A stretch of DNA of 64,000 bases from Sphingomonas sp. PP-F2F-G114-C0414 (GTDB lineage: Bacteria; Pseudomonadota; Alphaproteobacteria; Sphingomonadales; Sphingomonadaceae). The number at the start of each line of letters is the position of its first letter. Positions within the stretch are counted from its first letter, which is position 1. The notes beneath the pieces were generated by a model. The model did not search any database, was not told the DNA's origin, and saw nothing but the letters and a program-made list of their open reading frames with translations. Where the stretch lies: positions 1 through 64,000 of the forward strand of contig NZ_RCWT01000012.1 of the NCBI RefSeq assembly GCF_003688595.1, read 5' to 3'. Shown one piece after another: positions 43,737 through 53,129 of this stretch. Made by a program: the position numbers and the translations under genes.

Positions 43737-45644
43737 ATGCGCCTGACCCTTGCCGTTGCCCTTCTCGCCGCCACGTCGCCGGCCTCCGCGCAGACACTGC
43801 ATCAATATGGCGGTCTGGCGTTGTCCGCGGCCGGCGACCGGATGGCGACGATCGAGGGCAATGGCAGTCACAATGTCGTGACGATCCGCGCCGCTGCCGA
43901 TGGCCACGTGGTGCGGACGATCGATCCGTGCCCGACATGCAGCTATGCCGGACTGACGTTCGCCCCGAACGGCGATCTGGTGTTCCTCGCACGCGACACC
44001 ACTGCGGGCACGGTGCGCCTCACCTATGCCGATGCAAAGACGACGCGCACCATCGCGACGATCGGCGGCATCGCGCAGACGCCGCGGGTATCGCCCGACG
44101 GCAAGCGGATCGCGTTGCTCGTAACGCTGGGCGCCGCGAAGGAATCGGGCGCGACGCAGGCCGGCGTGCGGATGATCGGCGAGATCGGCGAGAAGAACGA
44201 CGAGCAACGGCTCGCCGTGTTCGACCTCGCGCGCAGCAACGAGGCGGTAAAGCCGCTGTCGCCGGCGGGACGCTATGTCTACGAATATGACTGGACGCCC
44301 GACGGACGCGGCTTCGTCGCGACCACCGCGCTCGGTAATGGCGACAATAACTGGTGGGTCGCGACGCTCGATGCGATCGATGCGCAGAGCGGCGCGGTTC
44401 GCGCGATCGCCAAGCCGGGGATGCAGATCAACCAGCCGCGCGTCTCGCCGGACGGTCGGACGGTCGCCTATATCGGCGGCCTGATGAGCGACTTCGGATC
44501 GATCGGCGGCGACGTCTATACTGTCGGTCTCGGCGGCGGGACACCGCGCAACATCACGCAAGGTGCAAAGTCCACCGTGACGACGATCGACTGGACCCGA
44601 GCGGGCCTTCGCGTCGTCACGCTCGCGGGCGACCAGGTCCAGTTCGGCACGCTGACACCCGGCCAGCCTGTAGTCCCCGGCTTCGCGAAACCCGTGAGTA
44701 CGGCGGCGGGAGACGGTCGCGCGGCGTTTTCCGCGGATGGCCGGGTCGCCGCCGCGGTGGTGCAGGACTACGAACGCGCGCCGGCGATCTTTGCGGGCTC
44801 GATCGTCGCCCCCGGTGCCGGGGTGAAGCAGGTCACGCATGACAACGACGCCGCCCCGGCCCTCGCCGCCGCGCGCAGCATCAGCTGGAAGAACGATGAC
44901 TACGACGTGCAGGGCTGGCTGCTCGCCCCCCGCGTCGCACCGACCGGCAAGGCGCCGATGATCACGATCGTCCACGGCGGGCCGTCGGCGGCCTCCACGC
45001 CGAACTATCTGTACCCGACCTCGCTCAACGCGGCGCTGGTGAAGGCCGGCTATTACGTGTTCCTGCCCAATCCGCGCGGCAGCTACGGCCAGGGCGAGGC
45101 GTTCACCGCCGCCAACAAGCGCGATTTCGGCGGCGGCGACCTGCGCGATATCCTCGCCGGGATCGATGCGGTCGAGCGTGTCGCACCGGTCGACGACAAG
45201 CGCCTTGGGCTTGGCGGGTGCAGCTATGGCGGGTTCATGGCGATGTGGGCAAATACGCAGACCGACCGCTTCAAGGGAATCGTCGCGGGTGCCGGGCTGT
45301 CGAACTGGGTCAGCTATTACGGCACCAACGGCATCGACCAGTGGCTGCTGCCGTTCTTCGGCAAGTCGATGTACGACGACATGAAGGCGTATGAGGACGT
45401 GTCGGCGATCTACCAGGCCAAGCGGGCGAAGACGCCGACCTTCATCTATGTCGGCGAGCGCGACATCGAGGTGCCACCGACGCAGTCGATCGAATGGTGG
45501 CATGCGCTGAAGGACCGCAACGTACCGGTCAGTCTGGTGATCTATCCCGACGCCGGGCATTGCGTGACCGGGCCCGAGCAGTCGGCGGACGTGCGCCAGC
45601 GCGCGATCGCGTGGTTCGACCGCTATGTGAAGGCCGCGCGCTAA
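43737..45644 (+). CDS. S9 family prolyl-oligopeptidase-like serine peptidase
   Basis: A 635-residue exported peptidase. A signal peptide (MRLTLAVALLAATSPASAQ) precedes a beta-propeller made of WD/PD40-like repeats (for example RVSPDGKRIALLV and RVSPDGRTVAYIGG, residues 50-380) and an alpha/beta-hydrolase domain. The catalytic Ser496 lies in GGCSYGGF; the Asp is in GERDIEVPP and the His in YPDAGHCV. It should cut short peptides, often after proline or acyl-amino ends, in the periplasm. The ATG at 43737 has CGGAG seven bases upstream. It follows GH127 by 115 bases on the same strand, though a role in glycan use is not evident. Confidence 0.9.
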   Translation: MRLTLAVALLAATSPASAQTLHQYGGLALSAAGDRMATIEGNGSHNVVTIRAAADGHVVRTIDPCPTCSYAGLTFAPNGDLVFLARDTTAGTVRLTYADAKTTRTIATIGGIAQTPRVSPDGKRIALLVTLGAAKESGATQAGVRMIGEIGEKNDEQRLAVFDLARSNEAVKPLSPAGRYVYEYDWTPDGRGFVATTALGNGDNNWWVATLDAIDAQSGAVRAIAKPGMQINQPRVSPDGRTVAYIGGLMSDFGSIGGDVYTVGLGGGTPRNITQGAKSTVTTIDWTRAGLRVVTLAGDQVQFGTLTPGQPVVPGFAKPVSTAAGDGRAAFSADGRVAAAVVQDYERAPAIFAGSIVAPGAGVKQVTHDNDAAPALAAARSISWKNDDYDVQGWLLAPRVAPTGKAPMITIVHGGPSAASTPNYLYPTSLNAALVKAGYYVFLPNPRGSYGQGEAFTAANKRDFGGGDLRDILAGIDAVERVAPVDDKRLGLGGCSYGGFMAMWANTQTDRFKGIVAGAGLSNWVSYYGTNGIDQWLLPFFGKSMYDDMKAYEDVSAIYQAKRAKTPTFIYVGERDIEVPPTQSIEWWHALKDRNVPVSLVIYPDAGHCVTGPEQSADVRQRAIAWFDRYVKAAR

Positions 45645-45748
45645 CGGCTTCGGCCGAGACTTTGGGATCGACAATCAGTGTGGGACGCGCGCCGGTCGTT
45701 ATTCCGTCATCCCGGGCTGGCTTGGCGCTTGTCCCCGTCAAACATGCG

Positions 45749-45848
45749 CCCGTCATTCCCGCGCAGGCGGGAACCCATACTGGCATACCTCGCGATATGA
45801 TCGCGACCGTCTTAGCATCTGGGTCCCCGCCTCCGCGGGGATGACGGG
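45749..45848. repeat. REP-like inverted repeat
   Basis: Arms at 45749-45777 and 45820-45848 are complementary at 26 of 29 positions and enclose 42 bases. The arm core (CCCGTCAT, then a GC-rich hairpin, ending ACCCA) has the look of the dispersed palindromic repeats mobilised by REP-associated transposases. It lies between the S9 peptidase gene and the 3' end of the ROK gene and could end transcription from both sides. Confidence 0.6.
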
Positions 45849-45918
45849 ATATGAACGGATCTCGCGCATCACACCGATTGTCGATCGCCCCCCCTGTCCG
45901 CACGCGGGTTCGCCGGAC

Positions 45919-47028
45919 TCAAGGCACGGTCGTCGCGTGGATCGGCAGCAGCGCGGCGCCGATCGTCGCGGCGGCGCCTTCGAGCGTCGACACCGAGATC
46001 CGCGGCGGCGTGGCGACGTGATCGCCGATGTGCATCGCCGCGAAATCGATATGCTCGACCAGCGCGGTCAGGATGCGATTGGGCAAGGGGCTGGAAATCA
46101 CGAACTCGCCGGGGTCGATCCAGGCGATGCCCCAGTTGACGATCACCGCGATCTGGCTGGCGGCGCGCCGCACCCAGCGATCGACGACGTCCTCGTACCC
46201 CGCGATCGCCGCGTCGAAATCGACCAGCGAATGGATCGCGCACCCCGCCGCGCGCAGCGTCACCAGTAGATCGAGCGTCGAGGGACGCGCGTCGGTACTG
46301 GGATAGAGGCAGCCGATCTCGCCGGCACTCGCCATCGCGCCCCGCAGGATACGCCCTTCGATGATGACGCCCGCGCCGATCCCGTGGCCGAGCAAAATCA
46401 CGACCGCGGTTGAACAGCGCCGCATCAGGCCACCGATATAATATTCCGCCAGCGCCGCGGCGTTGGCATCGTTCTCGATCCAGACCGGGTGGCCGATATG
46501 CTCCTCGAACAGCGCCTTGAGGTCGATGCCCCGCCAGACCGCGAGGCTGTCCACCGTCCAGCGCTTGTTCCCCTCGGGCGACGTCGAAGATCCGGGGACG
46601 CCGATACCGACTCCCAGCAGCCGTCGGCCCAACAGGCGGTTCGCGATCGCCAGATCGTGCATCGTCGCGGTCACGCACGCCGCGAACACGCACGGGTCGG
46701 GATCGTCGAACGGTTGCGAGCTGTGCGCGATCACGCCGCCGGCATAATCGACCAGCGCCACCTCGATCAGCCCACGGTGCAGCATCGCGCCGACCGCATA
46801 GCCCGCCTGCGGCGATATCCGCAGCGGGACCGCCGGACGACCGGGCGTGACGGCATCCGCGGTCGCGCACTCCTCGATCAGGCCGTGCGCCAGCAGGTTG
46901 CTGGACAGCCGGGTCAGCTTCGATGCGCTCATGGCGAGATCGACCGCCAGCTGCTTGCGCGACCGGGAGCCCGTCGATCGCAGAACCTGCATGATCCGGC
47001 GTTCGTCGTCGTCCAGCCTGAGCCTCAT
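45919..47028 (-). CDS. ROK family transcriptional regulator of the mannoside locus
   Basis: A 369-residue ROK protein with an N-terminal winged helix (SRSRKQLAVDLAMSASKLTRLS, in two pieces, residues 22-43) and a sugar-binding ROK domain with the glycine-rich signature (LLGHGIGAGVIIEGRILRG and GEIGCLYP). The canonical ATP-binding DxGGTK is replaced near residue 85 (GAMLHRGLIEVALVD) and the zinc-cysteine cluster is absent, so it is a regulator and not a kinase. The ATG at 47028 has GGAGGTG upstream; a GTG at 47037 is possible. It is divergent from the TBDR gene across 124 bases holding an AT-rich palindrome (47075-47092), its likely operator. Confidence 0.88.
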   Translation of the reverse strand: MRLRLDDDERRIMQVLRSTGSRSRKQLAVDLAMSASKLTRLSSNLLAHGLIEECATADAVTPGRPAVPLRISPQAGYAVGAMLHRGLIEVALVDYAGGVIAHSSQPFDDPDPCVFAACVTATMHDLAIANRLLGRRLLGVGIGVPGSSTSPEGNKRWTVDSLAVWRGIDLKALFEEHIGHPVWIENDANAAALAEYYIGGLMRRCSTAVVILLGHGIGAGVIIEGRILRGAMASAGEIGCLYPSTDARPSTLDLLVTLRAAGCAIHSLVDFDAAIAGYEDVVDRWVRRAASQIAVIVNWGIAWIDPGEFVISSPLPNRILTALVEHIDFAAMHIGDHVATPPRISVSTLEGAAATIGAALLPIHATTVP

Positions 47029-47074
47029 GTGTGACACCTCCGCACGCTTTTACGACAATCGGCTACACCATTAG

Positions 47075-47092
47075 TTTATTTCGTGAAATTAA
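47075..47092. promoter_or_regulatory. AT-rich palindrome, likely ROK operator
   Basis: TTTATTTC-GT-GAAATTAA has inverted arms TTwATTTC and GAAATwAA. It resembles the NagC/Mlc-type sites used by ROK repressors (TTATTT and AAATAA halves). It lies midway in the divergent region between the ROK regulator and the TBDR gene. Confidence 0.5.
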
Positions 47093-47152
47093 TTAAAATT
47101 GTCACATTGCGCGCCCAGCGGCAGCGTCAGGACACAGGGTGGGAACCAATTG

Positions 47153-49723
47153 ATGACGAAGACTCGCTTGCGCGGTGGCTGCGCGCTGATCGCACTCGGC
47201 ATGATGGCGTACACGCCGGCCTGGGCCCAAGCCGTACCGACGACGCCCGTACCGACGACGCTTGCACCGACGACCGCGTCGACCGACGACGCGTCCGCAA
47301 CGCAGGTCCCGTCCGCACCTGCACAGGACGCGACGACGCCCGAGACCGGCAGCGATATCATCGTCACCGGCTCCGCGCGCCAGCAGCGCCGCTTCGACGT
47401 GTCCTACGCGGTCAACTCGCTCAGCAACGCCGAAATCCAGAAGCTCGCGCCGATCAACTTCGCTGACCTGCTCGGCAAGCTGCCCGGGTTCGCGGTCGAG
47501 AATACCGGTGGCGAGGTCCAGAACATCATCCGCCTGCGCGGCCTGCCGAGCGACGGCGGCCTGGTCACGTTCCAGCAGGACGGCCTGCCGCTGTTCCACG
47601 AGAATGACGGCAATTTCTTTCGCGGCGACAGCATCAACCGGTTCGACCTGATGACGCAGCGCGTCGAGGTCGTGCGTGGCGGCCCTGCCCCGGTCTATGC
47701 GAGCTATGCCGCGGCGATCGTCAACAACATCACCGTGTCGGGCACCGATACGACGCGCGGCAAGGCGCAGGTCACGCTCGGCGACACCGGCCTCTACCGC
47801 CTCGACGCGTATCAAGCGGGGCCGATCGACGATTCGACCTATTACGCGATCGGCGGGTTCATCCGTCATCACGACGGCTACCGCGACAACGGCTTTCCGA
47901 ACGATCGCGGCGGCCAGATCCGCGGCAATATCAAACACGACTTCAGCAACGGATCGCTGCGGATCTCTGGCAACTACCTGAACGACCACAACGTGTTCTA
48001 CCTGCCGATCCCGACCGCCGATCCGCGCGATCCGACCAAGTCGCTCAACCAGTATATCGATTTCTTCAGCGGCACGATGAACTCGCCGGCGCTGCGCAAC
48101 GCCGATATCCGGTTCCGCGAGGCCGATGGCACGACGCGCAACGTCAATGCCGATCTCGGCAATGGTCGCCACACGCAGTTCGGCAATGTTGGGGTGCAGT
48201 ACGACGCGGATTACGACGGATGGAAGGTCGCGGCGAAGGGCGGCGTGAGCGTCGGCAAGCTGCATTTCGACGCGCTCTATTCGACCAGCAACCCGTCGGA
48301 CGCGAACGCCTTTGCCGCGAGCAACCTGAGCGCGGCACGGACCGCGTTCGGCGCAGGCGTGACGCGGCTCGGCTACGCGATCGCCGGCACCAACGGCGCG
48401 CAGGTCTATGATCCCAACGCCGCGTCCGGGCTCGTCGTGCCCGCGCAGTTCCGCGACGTCGTCTCTAAATATTATTCGACGCAGGGCGATCTCAGCGTCA
48501 CCCGCTCGATCGCGACCGGGTTCGGCACGCATGACCTGCGCGTCGGCGTGTATGGCAGTTTGTACGGCGAAACCAACGAGGTCGCGTATCAGGACTATCT
48601 GCTCGAGGTGAAGGGCAAGCCGCGGACGCTCGACCTCATCGCCTACAACGCCGCGGGCCAGGCGGTCGGTTCGATCACCGACAACGGCGTGCTGCGCTAT
48701 ACGACCACGCTCAACCGCGGCAACACCGACGCCTCGATGTACGCGCTCTACGCGAACGACACGTGGGAACTGGTCAAGGGCCTGACGCTGGACGGCGGCA
48801 TTCGCCACGAGCGCTACAGCTTCAAGGGCTCTGCGTTCGCGACGACGTCCGCCAATCTCGGCGACCCGAACACGCTCGCCGACAATGCGGTGCGCGCGTT
48901 CACCGGCCAGATCATCAACTCGAAGCTGAGCCCGAGCATCACCAACTGGACGGGCGGCGTCAACTACGACGTCACGCAGCATCTCGGCGCCTATGCGCGC
49001 GCCTCGCATCTCGAAACGCCGCCATCGACGCAGGTCACCTACCAGATCAACCCGACGATCATCACGTCGAAGGCGAACCAGTACGAGGTCGGTCTGAAGG
49101 CCGCATTCGGCCGGTCGTATCTGTACCTGATCGGCTTCTATACGCGCTACAATCCGCTCAACGCGTCGTTCGTCGCGCTCGACCCGGTCACCGGCCGCAA
49201 CGATCAGTCGGTGCCGTTCATCGGCAAGGCCGAGATCAAGGGCATCGAGATCGACGGCAACCTCGCGCTGCCGCACGGCTTCGCGGTCACCGGCGCGCTG
49301 ACGGTCAGCGATCCGCAATACAAGAGCCTGACCAACGCCAATGGCGCAAGCGCCGGCGCCGTCGAAGGCAACCAGATCGTCCGCGAGCCCAAGGTCTATG
49401 GCAACATCCGCCCCTCGGTCGACTTCGACGTCGCGGGCAATGCGGTGCAGGTCTATGGCCGCTACGAATATACCGGCAAGCGCTATGTCGACTTCTTCAA
49501 CAACACCGCGCTGCCCTCGTACCAGACGGTCGGCGCGGGCATGACGCTGACCCACGACACGTGGCAGATGCAGGTGGTCGGCGACAATCTGTTCAACGCG
49601 AAGGGCCTGACCGAAGGCAATACGCGCACCGACCAGCTGAGCGGCCAGGGCACCGCTGACGCCATCTATGGCCGTCCGATCTTCGGCCGCAACGTCCGCC
49701 TCGTGGTCAGCAAGTCCTGGTGA
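47153..49723 (+). CDS. TonB-dependent receptor of the alpha-mannoside locus
   Basis: An 856-residue outer-membrane receptor, shorter than the other three. A signal peptide (MTKTRLRGGCALIALGMMAY) is followed by a repetitive Pro/Thr linker (PTTPVPTTLAPTT), a TonB-box-like segment (SDIIVTGSARQ), the plug (LLGKLPGFAVEN and RVEVVRGGPAPVYASYAAAI), and a barrel ending in NVRLVVSKSW. The Trp at the C-terminus replaces the usual Phe. A GGGTGGGAACC ribosome binding site supports the ATG at 47153. Its stop codon overlaps the next gene (GTGA). The following DUF218, GH92 and transporter genes form one transcript with it, under the divergent ROK regulator. Confidence 0.92.
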   Translation: MTKTRLRGGCALIALGMMAYTPAWAQAVPTTPVPTTLAPTTASTDDASATQVPSAPAQDATTPETGSDIIVTGSARQQRRFDVSYAVNSLSNAEIQKLAPINFADLLGKLPGFAVENTGGEVQNIIRLRGLPSDGGLVTFQQDGLPLFHENDGNFFRGDSINRFDLMTQRVEVVRGGPAPVYASYAAAIVNNITVSGTDTTRGKAQVTLGDTGLYRLDAYQAGPIDDSTYYAIGGFIRHHDGYRDNGFPNDRGGQIRGNIKHDFSNGSLRISGNYLNDHNVFYLPIPTADPRDPTKSLNQYIDFFSGTMNSPALRNADIRFREADGTTRNVNADLGNGRHTQFGNVGVQYDADYDGWKVAAKGGVSVGKLHFDALYSTSNPSDANAFAASNLSAARTAFGAGVTRLGYAIAGTNGAQVYDPNAASGLVVPAQFRDVVSKYYSTQGDLSVTRSIATGFGTHDLRVGVYGSLYGETNEVAYQDYLLEVKGKPRTLDLIAYNAAGQAVGSITDNGVLRYTTTLNRGNTDASMYALYANDTWELVKGLTLDGGIRHERYSFKGSAFATTSANLGDPNTLADNAVRAFTGQIINSKLSPSITNWTGGVNYDVTQHLGAYARASHLETPPSTQVTYQINPTIITSKANQYEVGLKAAFGRSYLYLIGFYTRYNPLNASFVALDPVTGRNDQSVPFIGKAEIKGIEIDGNLALPHGFAVTGALTVSDPQYKSLTNANGASAGAVEGNQIVREPKVYGNIRPSVDFDVAGNAVQVYGRYEYTGKRYVDFFNNTALPSYQTVGAGMTLTHDTWQMQVVGDNLFNAKGLTEGNTRTDQLSGQGTADAIYGRPIFGRNVRLVVSKSW

Positions 49724-50871
49724 CGGGGCTGCGTATGGTGATGGCGGCGCTGGCGATGACGGCGGCGGCCCCGGTGTGGGCGGAGACGCCTGCACCGGTG
49801 GCGGTGACGGATACCGTCGCCGATGGCCTGTCGCAGCGGCTGTTCCCGATGCTGGGCGCGCTCGGCCGGTTGCCGGGCCTCGACACGCGGGCGCGGGCGG
49901 CGCGGATTGCCGCGTGTGGCGGCGGGCCTGCGTGCGTGGTCGAGGCGGCGATGTGGAGCGATCAGGACCGGGCAGCGGTCGCGGCAGCGGTGGCCCGGCT
50001 GGGGAAGACCGGCATGCGGCAGAATGCGGACCTGTCGGTGGCGGCGGGGGTCGACCAAGAGCTGGAAACGCTGAACGTCGTCCTGCGGGTTTACGGACTG
50101 GGGCTGCCGGGGCGCTATCCGAAGATCGACGGGCCGGTCTTTGCGACCGACACGCCCTTCTTTGCCGACAGCGTGAAGGTCGCGATCGATACCGCGCGGG
50201 CGGCATCGCAGGCGCGGCCTGACACGATCGCCGCGAGCGTGCGACTGGCGGTGGCGCTGCTCGACGCCAACGATGCGACCGCGGCGACGCGGTTCGACCC
50301 GCTCGACCAGCGCGAGAATGTGGGCGCGCATGCGGTGGCGGCGCGGACGAACTGGAGCGCGTATCGCTATTCGCTGCTGATCGTCCCCGGCGTCGGCCCC
50401 GAGGACAGCGCGACGGTGCTGAGCCCCCGCAGCAAGCTCCACGCGCTGCTCGCCGCGCAACGCTATCGACAGGGTCTCGCGCCGTTCATCCTGGTTTCGG
50501 GCAGCGCGGTCCACCCGCGCGGCACGCGGTTCGTCGAGGCGGTCGAGATCCGCCGCGCGCTGATCGAGCGCTACGGCATCCCCGCCGATCGCGTGATCCT
50601 AGAGCCGTATGCGCGGCACACGACCACCAATCTGCGCAACGCGACGCGGCGGATGGTCGCGCTCGGCATCCCGCTCGATCGGCCGACGCTGATCGTCACC
50701 GACGCCGAGCAGAGCAAGTATATCAAGAGCCAGACGTTCACCGACCGCAACCGCGCGGAACTTGGGTATCTGCCGGGTGCGGTGGGCCGGCGGCTGTCGG
50801 TGTACGATCTCGAATTCCGGCCGTCGCGGCTATCCCTACGCCAAGATCCGCGCGATCCTCTCGATCCATGA
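49720..50871 (+). CDS. DUF218 (YdcF/ElyC-like) exported protein
   Basis: A 383-residue protein with a signal peptide (MVMAALAMTAAAPVWAE) and a C-terminal DUF218 domain (about residues 215-370), recognised from LLIVPGVGPED, ILVSGSAVHPRG, and EPYARHTTTNLRNA, the conserved motif of ElyC/SanA/YdcF proteins. These act in envelope or peptidoglycan-precursor metabolism and are poorly understood. The first 200 residues are an extra helical domain not usual for the family. It is translated from a GTG overlapping the TBDR stop codon; an ATG at 49735 is an alternative. Its own stop overlaps the start of the GH92 gene (ATGA). Its role in a mannoside locus is unexplained. Confidence 0.8.
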   Translation: MTGLRMVMAALAMTAAAPVWAETPAPVAVTDTVADGLSQRLFPMLGALGRLPGLDTRARAARIAACGGGPACVVEAAMWSDQDRAAVAAAVARLGKTGMRQNADLSVAAGVDQELETLNVVLRVYGLGLPGRYPKIDGPVFATDTPFFADSVKVAIDTARAASQARPDTIAASVRLAVALLDANDATAATRFDPLDQRENVGAHAVAARTNWSAYRYSLLIVPGVGPEDSATVLSPRSKLHALLAAQRYRQGLAPFILVSGSAVHPRGTRFVEAVEIRRALIERYGIPADRVILEPYARHTTTNLRNATRRMVALGIPLDRPTLIVTDAEQSKYIKSQTFTDRNRAELGYLPGAVGRRLSVYDLEFRPSRLSLRQDPRDPLDP

Positions 50872-53129
50872 AGCGGTATCTCTTGCACGTATATGAGATA
50901 CACGCCCGCGGCACCACCCCGGCGAAGGCCGGGGCCCAATTGGGGGACGGCTGTAACGGAGAAACGCGCTCCATTACGCCGACCTTTCCAATTGGGCCCC
51001 GGCCTTCGCCGGGGTGGTTACGAAAAACGAGGGCGAGATACGCGGTGCTTCTCGGCCTCCTCCTCACCCCCACTACCCTCACGGCACAAGAAACACCCGC
51101 AGACCTCGTTGACCCGTTCGTCGGCACGCTCGCCGACTTCGGCCAACTCTCCCCCGCCGCCGTCGCGCCATTCGGAATGATGCAGCTCGGCCCCGACACC
51201 AGCCCGGCCAACCACGCGGGCTACGACCACGCGGCGACCACATTGCTCGGCTTTTCGCACACCCGCGGCGTCGGGGTCGGCTGCGGCGGTGCAGGCGGCG
51301 ACCTGATGATCTCGTTGCGTTATACCGGGAGCACCGGCGCCGCGCTGATCGACAAGGCGAGCGAAACCGCAAGCGCCGGGAAATACCGCGTCCGCTATGA
51401 CCGCGGCATTCTCGCCGAGATGGCGGCGACGCGGGGTGCGGGTGTCCTTCGCTTCACGCTGCCCCGCGCCGGCGCCGTCGATCTGCAGATCGACCCACGA
51501 CACAGCTATTCGAAACGGCTGGCAGCAAGTTGGGGCAGCGTCGCCAGCGACGACCTCCGCGCCGACCTCGTCGCGGGCACGGTCTGCGATCAGGGCGCCT
51601 ATCGCCTCCACACCGCCAGCCGGATCCTCGTCAACGGACGGCCGATCCACCAGACGCTGACCGCCGTCGCGGGCGATCTGGCGACGCTGCACCTCACCGC
51701 CAAGGCCGGCGATGCGATCGAAATCCGCACCGGCCTGTCGACCGTCGACGGACGCGGCGCGGCATCGGTCCGCGACACGGAAGTCGGCAACAAATCGCTC
51801 ACTGCCGTCGCGGGCGAAACGCGCGCCGCCTGGAACCGCATCCTCGGCCGTGTCGTGCTCGGCGGCCCGCGAGACCAGCGCGCACTGTTCTACACGTCGC
51901 TCTACCGCGTGATGGAAACCCCGGTCGCGATCGACGATCCCGACGGGCGGCACCGTGACAAGGACGGCACGGTACAGACCTCGCCGAAGGGCCGGACGCG
52001 CTACGCGAACTGGTCGCTATGGGACAATTACCGCACCCAGATGCCGCTGCTCGCGTTGCTCCAGCCCGAGCGCAGCGCCGACATCGCAAACTCGCTGGTC
52101 GCGCTGTACGCAGGCGGCAAGGCGCAATGGTCGACCCCGCACGAACCGTTCCTGACGGTCCGCACCGAACATGCCGGGATCGCGCTGCTCGACATGCACC
52201 GCAAGGGCATCGCATTCGACGCGCACGCCGCGCTGGCGGGAATGGCAGCGGACAGCGACGCGCTCAAGCGCGGCACGCCCGACGAGCAGATCGAAGCGGC
52301 CTATGACGATTGGGCGACCGCCGAACTCGCGCGCGATCTCGGCCGCACGGATCTGGCCCGCATCTTCACCGCCAAGGCGCAGAGCTATCGCCCGATGTGG
52401 CGATCGGTGTTCCAGACACCGGGCGCGGATGGCGACGTGGTCAAGGCGCGCGGGCTGTATCAGGGCACCTTGTGGCAATATCGCTGGGCGCCGATCTTCG
52501 ACCTGCCGTGGATGACCGCGACGGTCGAGCGCGAGCGGCTGCTGAGCGAACTGCATCATTTCTTCGATGCCGGGCTGTTCAACATGACCAACGAGCCCGA
52601 TATCCAAGTGCCGTGGATGTTCGCCGCGCTCGGCCAGCCGCAAGCCACCGCCGACCTGATCCACACGATTCTCAACCGGCAGATCGCGCACCCTTATACC
52701 AACAGCGGCAAGCTCCCGGTGCCGTTCGTCGGCCGCAGCTTCGCGCTGTCGCCGCAGGGGTTCGCCGACGGGATGGACGACGATGCCGGCGGGATGACCG
52801 CGTGGCACGTGTTCGCGACGCTCGGCCTGTATCCATTGGTCCCAGGCGAGCCGTGGTATGTGGTCACGACCCCCGCGTTCGACCGCGCGCAGATCGATCT
52901 CGGCAATGGACGCAGGTTGACGATCCGGCGCGACGGACCGGCGGACGGCACGATCGCACGCGCCAACCTGAACGGACGCTCACTGCCCGACTTCCGCGTC
53001 GACCATGCCGCGTTGCTCCGCGGCGGCACCCTCGCGATCACGACCCGCACACGAGACGGACGAATTGTCCCGCAACTGCAAGACATCGGCGTTAAAGTCC
53101 CGAGCGATGGACACCGCCGCCGCCACTAG
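50868..53129 (+). CDS. GH92 alpha-mannosidase with a repeat element in its leader
   Basis: A 753-residue GH92 enzyme, a calcium-dependent family of exo-alpha-mannosidases. Landmarks are DPFVGTLADFGQLSPAAVAPFG at the start of the N-domain (in two parts), LGFSHTRGVGVG, NEPDIQVPWMFAALG, and the family-typical GMDDDAGGMTAWHVFATLG. It probably removes alpha-mannose from glycoprotein or yeast-type glycans after export. The ATG at 50868 overlaps the previous stop, but the first 45 codons run through a 31-bp inverted repeat (50913-51018). The real signal peptide (AVLLGLLLTPTTLTAQE) comes after it. A GTG at 51045 is an alternative start but would give a signal peptide with no basic residues. Confidence 0.88.
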   Translation: MKRYLLHVYEIHARGTTPAKAGAQLGDGCNGETRSITPTFPIGPRPSPGWLRKTRARYAVLLGLLLTPTTLTAQETPADLVDPFVGTLADFGQLSPAAVAPFGMMQLGPDTSPANHAGYDHAATTLLGFSHTRGVGVGCGGAGGDLMISLRYTGSTGAALIDKASETASAGKYRVRYDRGILAEMAATRGAGVLRFTLPRAGAVDLQIDPRHSYSKRLAASWGSVASDDLRADLVAGTVCDQGAYRLHTASRILVNGRPIHQTLTAVAGDLATLHLTAKAGDAIEIRTGLSTVDGRGAASVRDTEVGNKSLTAVAGETRAAWNRILGRVVLGGPRDQRALFYTSLYRVMETPVAIDDPDGRHRDKDGTVQTSPKGRTRYANWSLWDNYRTQMPLLALLQPERSADIANSLVALYAGGKAQWSTPHEPFLTVRTEHAGIALLDMHRKGIAFDAHAALAGMAADSDALKRGTPDEQIEAAYDDWATAELARDLGRTDLARIFTAKAQSYRPMWRSVFQTPGADGDVVKARGLYQGTLWQYRWAPIFDLPWMTATVERERLLSELHHFFDAGLFNMTNEPDIQVPWMFAALGQPQATADLIHTILNRQIAHPYTNSGKLPVPFVGRSFALSPQGFADGMDDDAGGMTAWHVFATLGLYPLVPGEPWYVVTTPAFDRAQIDLGNGRRLTIRRDGPADGTIARANLNGRSLPDFRVDHAALLRGGTLAITTRTRDGRIVPQLQDIGVKVPSDGHRRRH
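50913..51018. repeat. REP-like element with perfect 31-bp arms, inside the GH92 leader
   Basis: Arms at 50913-50943 and 50988-51018 are exact complements with a 44-base loop. The GC-rich arm (CACCCCGGCGAAGGCCGGGG and flanks) is typical of dispersed REP sequences. It sits between the GH92 start codon overlap and the signal-peptide region, so it is either translated in frame or marks a shifted start. It can also form a strong hairpin in the operon mRNA. Confidence 0.75.

Noticed and set aside
47102..50206. 1034-codon minus-strand open frame antisense to the third TBDR gene
   Set aside because: Same reason: the sense gene is well supported, and the antisense product has no domain and biased composition.
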